DNA from: Clostridia bacterium
GTDB taxonomy: Bacteria; Bacillota; Clostridia; Peptostreptococcales; JAAYPU01
Direction of reading: 5' to 3'
DNA length: 64,000 bases
Assembly (NCBI GenBank): GCA_016278615.1
Contig: JADQBM010000005.1
Location: forward strand, 1 to 64,000
Shown: positions 20,002 through 29,848 of the stretch, one piece after another
Layout of the letters: each line of letters begins with the position of its first letter
Numbering within the stretch: position 1 is the first letter of the stretch
Program-made: the position numbers and the translations under genes
Notes under the pieces: generated by a model
Seen by the model: only the letters and a program-made list of their open reading frames with translations
Database searches by the model: none
What the model was told of the DNA's origin: nothing

Positions 20002-21384
20002 TTAATGCAAATGATTTTTATCAGTTCCTGCAGGCACTATTCTATATCCTATAGCTTGCTCTATTCTATGTGCAATTTTAAGAAGCGTTATATCACTAAG
20101 GGCGGTTAAATATATGCCATATGGCATATCATCATTGTATGAACCATGAGGAATCGTGATGATTGGAAATCCACCGTATTGGAGTATAAGATTTTCCTGA
20201 AACATAATACAGATATCAAATTCACTTAACTTTTCTTGAACTTCTTTTTTAGTTTTTTCCCTGTCTTTTATTAAATTCTTATAAACCGGTTCGCTTAAGT
20301 CCCCTTTTGTGTTTTTTTCCGCTTCAATCAGAAGTGTCTGACCATATTTCAATGTTTTGCTTGGATTTAAATTGTTAAATTCAATAATGTCTTTAAGTGA
20401 ACGTATGGAAGATCCCCTTGGTCTTTCAGAAAGATATCGGTTCAGACAGTACTTGAATTCATATAGCTGGATCTGTTTTAAATCATTTTTTGGTACTTTT
20501 GGTATTTTAACTCTTTTTATTGTTGCACCTGATTTTTCAAGGGTTCTTATTATTGTTCTTGCTTTTTTTTCTTCTTCATCTGTTAGATTTTCTAAAGTAA
20601 CTTGATCTATTCCTATTACGGTTCCTTTAATATTTGCCTCATCCATATCTATAAGGGTATTGATAAGTTCCATAAATAGTATTGATGAGTCCATTACGGT
20701 ACGGGTTAGAGTCCCAGCAGTATCCAGAGTAAAGCTAATAGGAATAATACCTTTTTGACTCAGCACACTCGTAGAAGGACGAAACCCAACGATACCATTT
20801 TTTATTGCTGGAGAAGTAATAGAACCAGAGGTATCGGTTCCCAATGAGACAGCACAAAGATTTGCAGAAACCCCAACGGCTGACCCTGTACTGGATCCTC
20901 CAGGATTTTTATTCTCGTTATAGGGCGATTTTACCATACCGCCCCTTGAGCTGTATCCAGGCTTCATACCTTTCGTCATATGATCAGCAAATTCTGTCAT
21001 ATTGGTTTTCCCCAAGATTACGCCACCTTTTTGCCTTAAGACTTCAACAATACCCGCATCGCAAGATGCAAAAGATTCAGCAAGTGCCAGGGAACCTGCC
21101 GATGTATGCATTCGGTCTGAAGTGTCCATATTATCCTTTAAAAGAATAGGTAGGCCGAATAATTTGCTTGTAAAATTAGATGGATATGCATCTAATTTTT
21201 CAGCAATGGAAAGTGCATCGGGGTTTATCTCTAAAATACTATTAAGCTTGTTTGGCCCTTGATCATACAAATCAATTCGCCTCAAGTATTCCTGAACCAA
21301 CTCTGCAACGGATATTTCTTTATTGCTGAGCATTTCCTGTATTTGATGTATTGAAATTTCATCAATACTTTGCACAAAGTCCAC
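20002..21384 (-). CDS. Amidase-signature (GatA-like) amidase
   Basis: GLPILLKDNMDT, HTSAGSLAL and NPGGSSTGSAVGVSANLCAVSLGTDTSGSITSPA Ser-cisSer-Lys signature. Confidence 0.93.
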   Translation of the reverse strand: MDFVQSIDEISIHQIQEMLSNKEISVAELVQEYLRRIDLYDQGPNKLNSILEINPDALSIAEKLDAYPSNFTSKLFGLPILLKDNMDTSDRMHTSAGSLALAESFASCDAGIVEVLRQKGGVILGKTNMTEFADHMTKGMKPGYSSRGGMVKSPYNENKNPGGSSTGSAVGVSANLCAVSLGTDTSGSITSPAIKNGIVGFRPSTSVLSQKGIIPISFTLDTAGTLTRTVMDSSILFMELINTLIDMDEANIKGTVIGIDQVTLENLTDEEEKKARTIIRTLEKSGATIKRVKIPKVPKNDLKQIQLYEFKYCLNRYLSERPRGSSIRSLKDIIEFNNLNPSKTLKYGQTLLIEAEKNTKGDLSEPVYKNLIKDREKTKKEVQEKLSEFDICIMFQENLILQYGGFPIITIPHGSYNDDMPYGIYLTALSDITLLKIAHRIEQAIGYRIVPAGTDKNHLH

Positions 21385-21488
21385 CTCGTTTTGATTGTAA
21401 ATTTAGTCATGTTTCTGATAGTATGTTTTTCTTGTCATTGGATTATTCTATACATTACTTACTATAAAATTAATTTTTTATTCTTAGT

Positions 21489-21731
21489 ATGTTTTTCTCT
21501 TACCAATGGATTAGGGAACAGCAAATGGAAGCGTTATTATACCTGCGTGCTAATGAAATCAGAGAAGCATGCAATAATCTCATGGAAGAATACGGGTATA
21601 GAAGTGAGATCATGTTCACCCGGGGATACCAGAGTGGTCTGAATATGATGATCAGTGCCGTAAAACTATGGTTATTCATGAAGAATGGCATGTGGAAGAA
21701 GATCCGGGGAGAGAAGAACGTATTTTATTAA
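21489..21731 (+). CDS. Hypothetical short ORF, possibly a gene remnant
   Basis: LYLRANEIREACNNLMEEYGYRSEIMFTRGYQSGLNMMISAVK looks protein-like; no start context or family assigned. Confidence 0.35.
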   Translation: MFFSYQWIREQQMEALLYLRANEIREACNNLMEEYGYRSEIMFTRGYQSGLNMMISAVKLWLFMKNGMWKKIRGEKNVFY

Positions 21732-21804
21732 GAGGAATATTAGAGTAAACAGTAATAAGAGCAGTGAAACAAATCTATATAGAATCAGAAAATTATACAG
21801 ATAA

Positions 21805-21887
21805 ACTTATCAATCAAAGATTGGAGAATTACTGTATGAGACCTACATCAAAACCACAGGTTTTGATGTAGGTCTTCATCTGAAGCT
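21805..21887 (+). repeat. Multi-hairpin interspersed repeat, copy C
   Basis: Contains a perfect 17 bp stem AGACCTACATCAAAACC-aca-GGTTTTGATGTAGGTCT. Confidence 0.9.
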
Positions 21888-22002
21888 TATCAAGTAAGAC
21901 TCAGCGCAGAGCACTGAGCGCTTAGTCGCCTTATACAGGGGCTTTTCAATTCTTTCTTCAGCACTTTTGAAGTACTAGGAATTGTTAGACTCGGATAAAT
22001 TA

Positions 22003-22036
22003 AAACAACCCTGAAAATTAACCGACAGGGTTGTTT
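22003..22036 (-). terminator. Terminator of the LuxR-type gene
   Basis: AACAACCCTG...CAGGGTTGTT. Confidence 0.7.
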
Positions 22037-22044
22037 TCCTGTGA

Positions 22045-22809
22045 TTATTCAAAATGAAATTTAAGCAGTTGAATACGATTTTTTACATTCAGTTTTTTAT
22101 AAATATTTTTTAAATGTTTTTTTACAGTATGCTCACTGATATATAAACCATCGGCAATATCTTGATTTGATGATCCTTTTAGAATCAAAAGCAGTACTTC
22201 GATTTCTCTTTTTGTCAAATCAAATTTATTTGTTAAAAGATTTTGATCAGGCATAAATATTTGTTCATTTGCGTAGTTAGTCCTGATCAAATATTCTTTA
22301 TGCAAACGATATGATAAATGTTCTTTTGCCTGGTTTAAAACAAATAAATCTTTTTCAGTAAAATCTTCATCGGTTTTGGGACGGTATAAAGAAATAATTC
22401 CAAGAAATACTCCGTTATAAGCAATACTCAATTGAATAGAATAATGTATATTGTGTTGAGCATAAAATTCACTATAAAACTTTGAATTTTCTCTTTCAGA
22501 ATTTGATAATAAATCGGTTTCTTTATAAGCCATACTTTTGGCAGACATAAAAATCCATCTGGTATAATCTATTTGCTCATATTCATCATATTCTATTAAT
22601 TTATTTTCATCTATGTTTATGGCTACCGGATCTGAAAGAAGATGTGTTTTGTCCTTTGAAGCAAGATAAAAAGAAGCTGTGTCATAAGGAATTAAAAGAT
22701 TAGTTAATTCTAAAAAAGATTTACGCATTTCGGATAAATTTTCAATGCTATGAATTCTATAAATGATATCGTTTAACAGCATCCATTCATTTTCTTGTAA
22801 AAATGACAT
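22045..22809 (-). CDS. LuxR-type regulator with GAF-like sensor domain
   Basis: C-terminal LTKREIEVLLLILKGSSNQDIADGLYISEHTVKKHLKNIYKKLNVKNRIQLL. Confidence 0.9.
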   Translation of the reverse strand: MSFLQENEWMLLNDIIYRIHSIENLSEMRKSFLELTNLLIPYDTASFYLASKDKTHLLSDPVAINIDENKLIEYDEYEQIDYTRWIFMSAKSMAYKETDLLSNSERENSKFYSEFYAQHNIHYSIQLSIAYNGVFLGIISLYRPKTDEDFTEKDLFVLNQAKEHLSYRLHKEYLIRTNYANEQIFMPDQNLLTNKFDLTKREIEVLLLILKGSSNQDIADGLYISEHTVKKHLKNIYKKLNVKNRIQLLKFHFE

Positions 22810-22992
22810 TTTATCACCTGCTTATTGAAAATAATAGAATTTTTTATATTAATTAATAATACTTTGAAAAGAATTATAAAAAAATAGATTATGTAAAGTT
22901 GTTATCATTATACATAGTAAGGAGAGAATAATCAACAGAACTGCAGATAAAATGGCAATTACTCAATAGAGTAGTTGTTATTTTATTTACTA

Positions 22993-23112
22993 GTACTACG
23001 TTCTCTAAATAACAGACCATAGGTATGCGTAGGTATTTAGAGAACGCTGTACTAAATCAATCTGACTATAAAAGGTATCCCATAGGGTAATAACGTTACT
23101 ATTTAGGGTACC
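22993..23112. promoter_or_regulatory. Two nested dyads upstream of the GPH transporter gene
   Basis: Perfect 13 bp arms CGTTCTCTAAATA (22999-23011) / TATTTAGAGAACG (23034-23046), plus GGTATCCC...GTAATAACGTTAC...AGGGTACC (23074-23112). Confidence 0.6.
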
Positions 23113-23286
23113 TAAAACCCCCTTTTCGAATTATTTAAATATTGAGAAAATTCATATATCATTAAAGTAAATAAATTATTTTTTTAATTCATTTCAAGAA
23201 ATATGAAAGGAGGTATAATCAGTTATCATAAACTTTAAGATAACTTTGACGAACTTATAATTATTTTCTTAAAGGAGGAATTATAA

Positions 23287-24690
23287 ATGAGCAGTGATAA
23301 GAAATTAAGTATTGGCGTAAAAATCGGCTATGGATTAGGCTATGGTGCTATTAGCGTAATGTTATATAATTTATTTTATATTTTCTTTATGATTTTCATG
23401 ACAGATGTAGCAGGTGTCTCTCCGATATTTGCAGGTACTATTTCTCTTGTAGCCGTATTATGGGATGGTATTACAGATCCGACTGTAGGCTATATATCAG
23501 ATAATACCAGGTCGAAATACGGACGAAGAAGACCTTTTATGCTGGTTGGATTATTTATGGTCTCAATAGCAGCAGTTTTATTGTTTACCGTAGTTGATTT
23601 CAGCGAAACCGCAAAGAATTTCTACTATTTAATTACGGCAATGGTATTTTGGTTAGGACTTACTTTATTTGACATTCCTTATAATACATTGGCTACTGAC
23701 TTGTCTGAAGATTCAGCAGAAAGAACATCTTTAAGATATTACGGCATGATCTTTTTTGTAGCATGTCTTATGTTCTTAATGTCATTTATTTGGCCGGCAG
23801 TAGGTTACTTTACCGAGTTAACCGGTTCAGTTACTAAAGCTTGGCAACTTGCTGTAGCAGTAGTAGCAGCTGTAGCTTTTATTCTTGCACTCATCTGTTG
23901 GGCTTCAACAAAGGGAAAAGAAAAAATGGATTATGAAATAGTAAAAGAAAATCCATTAAAGTCTATTAAAGAAGTAATAAAGCTTAAACCTTATCGTTAT
24001 CTGTTAGTGTTCAGTTTCGTCCTTGGCATCAGCCAGATACTTGTACAAAGTTCAGTTATACATGTAATGATATATAAATCCGGCTTTGATGAAGGCCAGT
24101 TAACAACAGTTTTGACAAGCGGTGTTATTTTCAATCTTTTCTGGACAGGGATGGCCGCTCTTCTTGGTAAGAAATTGTCCAATTACAGGATATATGTAAT
24201 TTCTGTTATTGTAGCAGGTCTGGGAATGCTGACCATTCCATATTTTCTCGATATGTCAATAATGGCGGTATTTATCTTCTACTTTGCATTCTTCGGATTC
24301 TCAGCATTTACATTATGGGTATATGGTTATGTGTTTGTTTATGAAATTGGAGACCTTGCAGAATTAGTAAACGGAAAAAGAAATGACGGCATCTTGGTTT
24401 CATATTTATCATTTGCTCTTAAAATGGGCGGGGCAGTTGCAATGTGGATCATTGGGTTAGTGCTGGAAGTATACGGATATGTACCAACTGTATACGAGCA
24501 ATCAGAGAGAACATTGCAGGGAATGACATATCTGATATCTGTATTCCCGTTTGTCTTACACGTAATAGTATTGTTATTGCTTCTTAGATACCCATTAAAA
24601 CCAAAACAATACAATGCTCTAGCACAAGCTTTGGAAAATAAGAGACAGGGAAAAGAATATTCAACGAAGGGTTTTGAATCAGTACTGTAA
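23287..24690 (+). CDS. GPH-family (MelB-like) MFS symporter, paralog 1
   Basis: LWDGITDPTVGYISDNTRSKYGRRRPFMLVG signature, 12 TM-like. RBS AAAGGAGG. Confidence 0.9.
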   Translation: MSSDKKLSIGVKIGYGLGYGAISVMLYNLFYIFFMIFMTDVAGVSPIFAGTISLVAVLWDGITDPTVGYISDNTRSKYGRRRPFMLVGLFMVSIAAVLLFTVVDFSETAKNFYYLITAMVFWLGLTLFDIPYNTLATDLSEDSAERTSLRYYGMIFFVACLMFLMSFIWPAVGYFTELTGSVTKAWQLAVAVVAAVAFILALICWASTKGKEKMDYEIVKENPLKSIKEVIKLKPYRYLLVFSFVLGISQILVQSSVIHVMIYKSGFDEGQLTTVLTSGVIFNLFWTGMAALLGKKLSNYRIYVISVIVAGLGMLTIPYFLDMSIMAVFIFYFAFFGFSAFTLWVYGYVFVYEIGDLAELVNGKRNDGILVSYLSFALKMGGAVAMWIIGLVLEVYGYVPTVYEQSERTLQGMTYLISVFPFVLHVIVLLLLLRYPLKPKQYNALAQALENKRQGKEYSTKGFESVL

Positions 24691-24710
24691 TCTAGAGGTT
24701 AGAGGTTGGA

Positions 24711-24885
24711 GGTTAGAGGTTAGAGGTTTTTCAATTGACAATTGAAAATTGTAATTGAACTGATTATGGAGTAAGGATTATAGAGTATGGTTATTTAAGA
24801 TTATGGATTTAGAATTTATGATTGAATGTAGAAATTTGCTTTAGCAAATTTCATTCATTATTATTAATTCTTAATTCTTCATTAC
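24711..24885 (+). repeat. Intergenic repeat family 2, copy
   Basis: agaggtttttcaattga...agtatggtt...tttagaatttatgattgaatgtagaaat...gctt.agcaaatttcatt shared with 48617-48748. Confidence 0.8.
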
Positions 24886-24996
24886 ATCAAGCCTTTGGGC
24901 CTCTGTTCCTTTCTGTTTAGAGTGGCAGAGGTTCATATTTTAATCAAACTAAGTGAAGTAAGAGGTAGTACATAGCGATAAAGGAGGACTTAGATA

Positions 24997-26622
24997 ATGG
25001 AAAAAGCAGATTTGGTTTTAAAAAGTAATGCTGTTTTTAGCGGATTGACAAATGAGGCATTTGAAGGTGGGATTGCTATTTTAGGAAACAAAATAGCTGC
25101 TGTAGAAAATAAAGATGATATAAATAAATGGATTGATACCAATACAAAGGTTTATGAATTCAATGATGAGATGATTATGCCAGGATTTATTGACGCACAT
25201 ATGCATTTTTTTACTGGCGCATTTGTATCTAGTGAATATATGCTAACTGATTTATTTGAAGCGCATTCAGAGGAAGAATGTGTTAAGATGATTGGTGATT
25301 TTGCAAAAATGCATCCTGAATATAAGGCAATAACGGGAATTGGATGGTTCCCTGCATTTTGGGATAAACATAATGCTCTGCCACATCGGTCTTCAATAGA
25401 TAAAATTATTTCAGATAGACCAGTTTATTTACTGTCTGCTGATTGTCACACATTTTGGTTAAATAGTAAGGCACTTGAAGAATGTAATATTACAAAGGAT
25501 ACTAAAGTATCCTTTGGAGAAGTTGGTAAAGACTCTAATGGCGAATTAAATGGTTTACTATTTGAAATAGAAGCAGGAGCACCAGCTAACCAAAGAGCAT
25601 TTATAGCACCTAATGGTGAAATGAAAAAAATTCAACAAAATTTTTATAAAGAAATTGCAAAATTTGGAATAACTTCTGCAACAGATATGTCAGCAGCACC
25701 TACTCCTGTTGGAGAGTTCTTAGAATACCAAATAGCTTCTGAACTTGAAAAAGAAGGGAAACTTACAGTTAGACTACATCTATTCCCTAGCTTGGGTTTG
25801 GATACTAATTTAAAAAAAGTGAAAAGCTTAAGAGAAAAATATTCTTCAGATAAATTAAGAGTTTCTGGATTAAAACATTTTGTAGACGGAGTTACTTCAA
25901 CGTATACAGCTTATTTACTTGAGCCATATAGTGATAGACCAGAGACTGTAGGGTCTACAAATTACCCTAAAGAATTATATAAAGAGTGCGTTCTGAATGC
26001 TAATAAGGAAGAGTTTGGCGTTAGGCTACATGCTATAGGGGATGGCGCAGTAAGAATGGCGTTAGATGTATTCGAAGAATCCAATAAGTTGAATGATAAT
26101 AAAAATATAAAAAATACCATAGAGCATATTGAAAGTATACATCCCAATGATATGGATAGATTTTCAGAACTAGGTGTTATTGCATCTATGCAGCCAATTC
26201 ATCTAATAATGGATGTGAATGAAAAAATTTCTCGTATTGGAGAGGCTCGTTGTAAATTTGAGTGGCCGTTTAAAACACTTTTAGACAATAGTGCTACACT
26301 TGCTTTTGGTACTGATTTTCCAGTGGCAAACATTAATCCTTTTCCTAATATCCATTCTGCAGTAACAAGAAGTACAGCGGAAGGTAAATTAGTTGGAGTA
26401 AATGCCCATGAAAAAATAACAGTTGCTGAAACTTTAAAAGCATATACTTATGGTAGTGCGTGTGCAATTAATAGAGAAAATGAACTCGGGACATTAGAGG
26501 CAGGAAAGCTAGCAGATGTCATAGTTCTGAATAAAAATATTTTATCTGAGTCAGATGTTGATATTCTAAGCACTAGTATAAAACTAACTATTATGGATGG
26601 AAAGGTTGTTCATGAAGGGTAA
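24997..26622 (+). CDS. YtcJ-like amidohydrolase (copy 1)
   Basis: MPGFIDAHMHFF metal-site motif, HAIGDGAV, LAFGTDFPV, and C-terminal GTLEAGKLADVIVL. Confidence 0.92.
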   Translation: MEKADLVLKSNAVFSGLTNEAFEGGIAILGNKIAAVENKDDINKWIDTNTKVYEFNDEMIMPGFIDAHMHFFTGAFVSSEYMLTDLFEAHSEEECVKMIGDFAKMHPEYKAITGIGWFPAFWDKHNALPHRSSIDKIISDRPVYLLSADCHTFWLNSKALEECNITKDTKVSFGEVGKDSNGELNGLLFEIEAGAPANQRAFIAPNGEMKKIQQNFYKEIAKFGITSATDMSAAPTPVGEFLEYQIASELEKEGKLTVRLHLFPSLGLDTNLKKVKSLREKYSSDKLRVSGLKHFVDGVTSTYTAYLLEPYSDRPETVGSTNYPKELYKECVLNANKEEFGVRLHAIGDGAVRMALDVFEESNKLNDNKNIKNTIEHIESIHPNDMDRFSELGVIASMQPIHLIMDVNEKISRIGEARCKFEWPFKTLLDNSATLAFGTDFPVANINPFPNIHSAVTRSTAEGKLVGVNAHEKITVAETLKAYTYGSACAINRENELGTLEAGKLADVIVLNKNILSESDVDILSTSIKLTIMDGKVVHEG

Positions 26623-26715
26623 TTCTGTAGACATAAATAGAAATGGCTGTATAATGTAAATATAACATTTGCCTTTAATATCTGATGTTCAAAGGGAAGG
26701 ACGAAGTAGTATGTT

Positions 26716-26790
26716 GGAGACCCTGTACCTGAGGGTGGGGGGGTGATTGAAGCCTTGCGAACAGGAATAGTTCAAGTTTGCTTGGAAGGT
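26716..26790 (+). pseudogene. Fragment of a MCP-like sensor homologous to the 45967-46803 gene
   Basis: Translates GDPVPEGGGVIEALRTGIVQV; compare [21 protein letters not shown] in the intact gene. Confidence 0.75.
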
Positions 26791-28061
26791 GATAATTGTT
26801 TTTGGGCACTAAATGCATATAAAAACATCTCTTCTCCAGGCACATGATAATCAAAAAACTCTCCAGGATTTTTACAGCTTCCTATTATTTCATCTTTATA
26901 AGTTTTAAAATTATACTCGTTTAAAATAGACTTGAAATTAGATAAAAGACAGTAAGATTTAGAAGAATCAGGATAAATATTATTAATATTCTTTATTGAT
27001 TTAGAACCTATTTTATAATAATTTGTAGTGCCTATAATATAAGCATCTTGAGTCAAGTAATCATTAAACTTTTCAATCAATGGATACTTGTAAAAGAAAG
27101 AAAAATTAAAAGATGAATAACAGTCAATCCACAAATCAATTGAATGCTTTTGGATAGGAAGTTCTTGTAAAGTATTAGCGACATAGATAATATTTAAGTT
27201 TGGGGAAATAGAATTTATATGGTATTTATTTGATTCGATTAATTCTTTAGATGAACCTAATATAATAATCAATGCATTCTCAAAATAAGGACTATTAACA
27301 TTTTTATATAAAAAATGACTGGATGTATCGGGAATAAGTATCACCTTGTTATTTGGTTTTGTAGTTGCAATGGTTTTATCAATCCATTCATAAGCTTTTT
27401 GCATATAGGCAGACATGTGATTATTAATGTTTTTCATATCAAGAAATAGCATAAAATCAAGTTTATTTTCAACTTCCTTATATGTATCTAACATATATTG
27501 ATAATAAGTCATGTTCTTTTCATCATTTATTAATAAAATGCCATTTTCGATTTTTGCATGATAATTACACGCACAATGAAGATTTCCGTAATTAATAAAA
27601 CTTCCTTGAATTGTAACTTGTTCTAATGTAAAGGAATTACCGCATTTGGGACATGCTAGATATGAAATAAATGATAAAGGAATCCCTCCATTTGTCGATT
27701 GATTCGTTTTTGTCTTTTTACATTCTTTAATCTTTTCGTTAATTATCTCTAATATTTTTTTAATCTTAATTAATTCAGTTGATAATTGACTTTTTTTATT
27801 ATTATATAAATTTAATAAATGTGTATACATATCCACGTCTCGATTATCGTAAAGTCTTAATATTTGTAAAAAATCTCTAATCTCATCTAATGAAAACCTC
27901 AACCCTTTTAATTCAAGAATTATTTCCATTTCAGTTAAATCATTAAGAGTAAATATATATTGAGAATTATTTTTATTAGGAATCAGAACGCCCATATCTA
28001 TATAATAGCGTACAGTTGAAATAGGTATATTAAAATTTTTTGCAAATTTACCAATTTTCAT
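26772..28061 (-). CDS. MerR-type regulator fused to a zinc-ribbon and a methyltransferase-like domain
   Basis: N-terminal MKIGKFAKNFNIPISTVRYYIDMGVLIP; CPKCGNSFTL...LHCACNYHA; C-terminal Rossmann-like segment. Confidence 0.75.
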   Translation of the reverse strand: MKIGKFAKNFNIPISTVRYYIDMGVLIPNKNNSQYIFTLNDLTEMEIILELKGLRFSLDEIRDFLQILRLYDNRDVDMYTHLLNLYNNKKSQLSTELIKIKKILEIINEKIKECKKTKTNQSTNGGIPLSFISYLACPKCGNSFTLEQVTIQGSFINYGNLHCACNYHAKIENGILLINDEKNMTYYQYMLDTYKEVENKLDFMLFLDMKNINNHMSAYMQKAYEWIDKTIATTKPNNKVILIPDTSSHFLYKNVNSPYFENALIIILGSSKELIESNKYHINSISPNLNIIYVANTLQELPIQKHSIDLWIDCYSSFNFSFFYKYPLIEKFNDYLTQDAYIIGTTNYYKIGSKSIKNINNIYPDSSKSYCLLSNFKSILNEYNFKTYKDEIIGSCKNPGEFFDYHVPGEEMFLYAFSAQKQLSPSKQT

Positions 28062-28364
28062 TTAAGTGATCTCCTAAAAGCATCAAGTAAGGTTTGTGTT
28101 TCATTTTTTAATTGTGTATATTTAGCAGTATAACATAAAGCCAATAGAAAAAGATGATTAATAATAATCTCAATTCTATAAGTAAATAGCTAAAACATCA
28201 AGTAGGCTTTACATTTTGGGGAACTTAGGATTATTAGCCTATTGCAATTAAGTATAGTTAATAATTTAAGATAGTAGACAAATAAGAAAATTTGAAAGAA
28301 TCAAATAAGTTCTTATCTTTTTCATTCAAGTTCTATTATTATATTTAAAGGAGGAGTTTGTATT

Positions 28365-29792
28365 ATGAAAAATACAGTATCTGAAAGAATACCCGAAATA
28401 TCTGGACGACTATCCTTTAGAACAAAATTGGGATATGGTGTTGCTTCCATTGCAGATGCGACCCTGTATGATTTTGTTGCATCATTTTTCTTATTCTTCT
28501 TATCAGACGTAGCAGGGATTAGTCCGGCTTTTGGAGGAACCATTATTTTCATTGCAGTTGTTTGGGATGCAATAACAGACCCCCTAATTGGTACATGGTC
28601 AGATCGCACAAAATCTAAATATGGCAAACGAAGACCATTTTTATTAGGTTCTGCAATCCCCTTAGGAATTTCAGTTGTTTTGCTTTTTACAGTTGTAGGA
28701 TTTGAAGGCATGGCAAAAAATATGTACTATCTTGCAATGGCAATGATATTATGGCTATCATATACTTGCTTTAATATCCCTTACTATGCATTAGGAGCGA
28801 GTCTTACTTCTGATAATGATGAAAGAACCAGATTGTCATCCATTAGACAAGTGTTTAATTATGTAGGACTATTTTGTGCAAGTGCATTGCCATCATTTGT
28901 GATCGGATTTTTCATTGAAACAGGAAAACCGGAAGAGACGGCATGGCTTTATGCTGCAATAATTATAGGACTAATTATTACTATTACTATTCTGATTACT
29001 TGGAGAACTACAAGAGGAAAAGAAATAATAAGAGAGGAAGAAGAACATTCTAACTCGATTATAAAAGATATTATGGAAGTGTTAAGATTAAAATCATATA
29101 TTTTGATTATTTTAGCATCTTTATTCTATGCAATTAGCTATGCTCTACTGACTTCAGACATTCTATTTTTCACTACTTATATTTTAGGGGTAGGAGAAAT
29201 GCAAGCATCTCTGTTATTTGTAACAATAGTAATTGCGGGCATTATTTTATCAGCTTTATTAGGGCCAATAGCTGTTAAGTTTGATAAGAGAACTGTATTT
29301 ATAGTTTTAGTTACTTTTTCTGCATTGGTTATGATTGCTATGAAGTTTATTGGCATTTCAACATTAAACGGTGCTATTGTTTATATGGCAATGTATAGTT
29401 TTGGATCTGCAGCTTATTGGACATTAATCTATGCACTAATATATGATGTTACCGAAGTGGATGAATTTAAATCCGGTAGACGAAGAGAAGGGGTAATTGT
29501 ATCATATTATTCTTTCTTTATTAAACTAGGAGGAGCTATAGCAGCTCAGGTTGCAGGGCTTATTTTAGAGGTTAGTGGATATAATCCAGATGCTGTAGAG
29601 CAAACACCAGAAACTCTTGATGCGATTTTATCGTTACAGACATTGTATCCGGGAATTTTTATGTTGCTTTGTGCGATTATGATAATGCTTTTCCCAATTA
29701 CCAGACCAAGATATCAGGCATTAACAGCAGCTTTAGAATTGAAAAGACAAGGTAAAGAATATAGTACAGAAGGATTTGAAGAATTATTATAA
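28365..29792 (+). CDS. GPH-family MFS symporter, paralog 2
   Basis: VWDAITDPLIGTWSDRTKSKYGKRRPFLLGS; C-terminus ALELKRQGKEYSTEGFEELL. RBS AAAGGAGG. Confidence 0.9.
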   Translation: MKNTVSERIPEISGRLSFRTKLGYGVASIADATLYDFVASFFLFFLSDVAGISPAFGGTIIFIAVVWDAITDPLIGTWSDRTKSKYGKRRPFLLGSAIPLGISVVLLFTVVGFEGMAKNMYYLAMAMILWLSYTCFNIPYYALGASLTSDNDERTRLSSIRQVFNYVGLFCASALPSFVIGFFIETGKPEETAWLYAAIIIGLIITITILITWRTTRGKEIIREEEEHSNSIIKDIMEVLRLKSYILIILASLFYAISYALLTSDILFFTTYILGVGEMQASLLFVTIVIAGIILSALLGPIAVKFDKRTVFIVLVTFSALVMIAMKFIGISTLNGAIVYMAMYSFGSAAYWTLIYALIYDVTEVDEFKSGRRREGVIVSYYSFFIKLGGAIAAQVAGLILEVSGYNPDAVEQTPETLDAILSLQTLYPGIFMLLCAIMIMLFPITRPRYQALTAALELKRQGKEYSTEGFEELL

Positions 29793-29848
29793 CACTTATT
29801 TCGAGGAGGAGAATATCCTCCTCGAGTACTCGATTGGGGAGTTGAATT

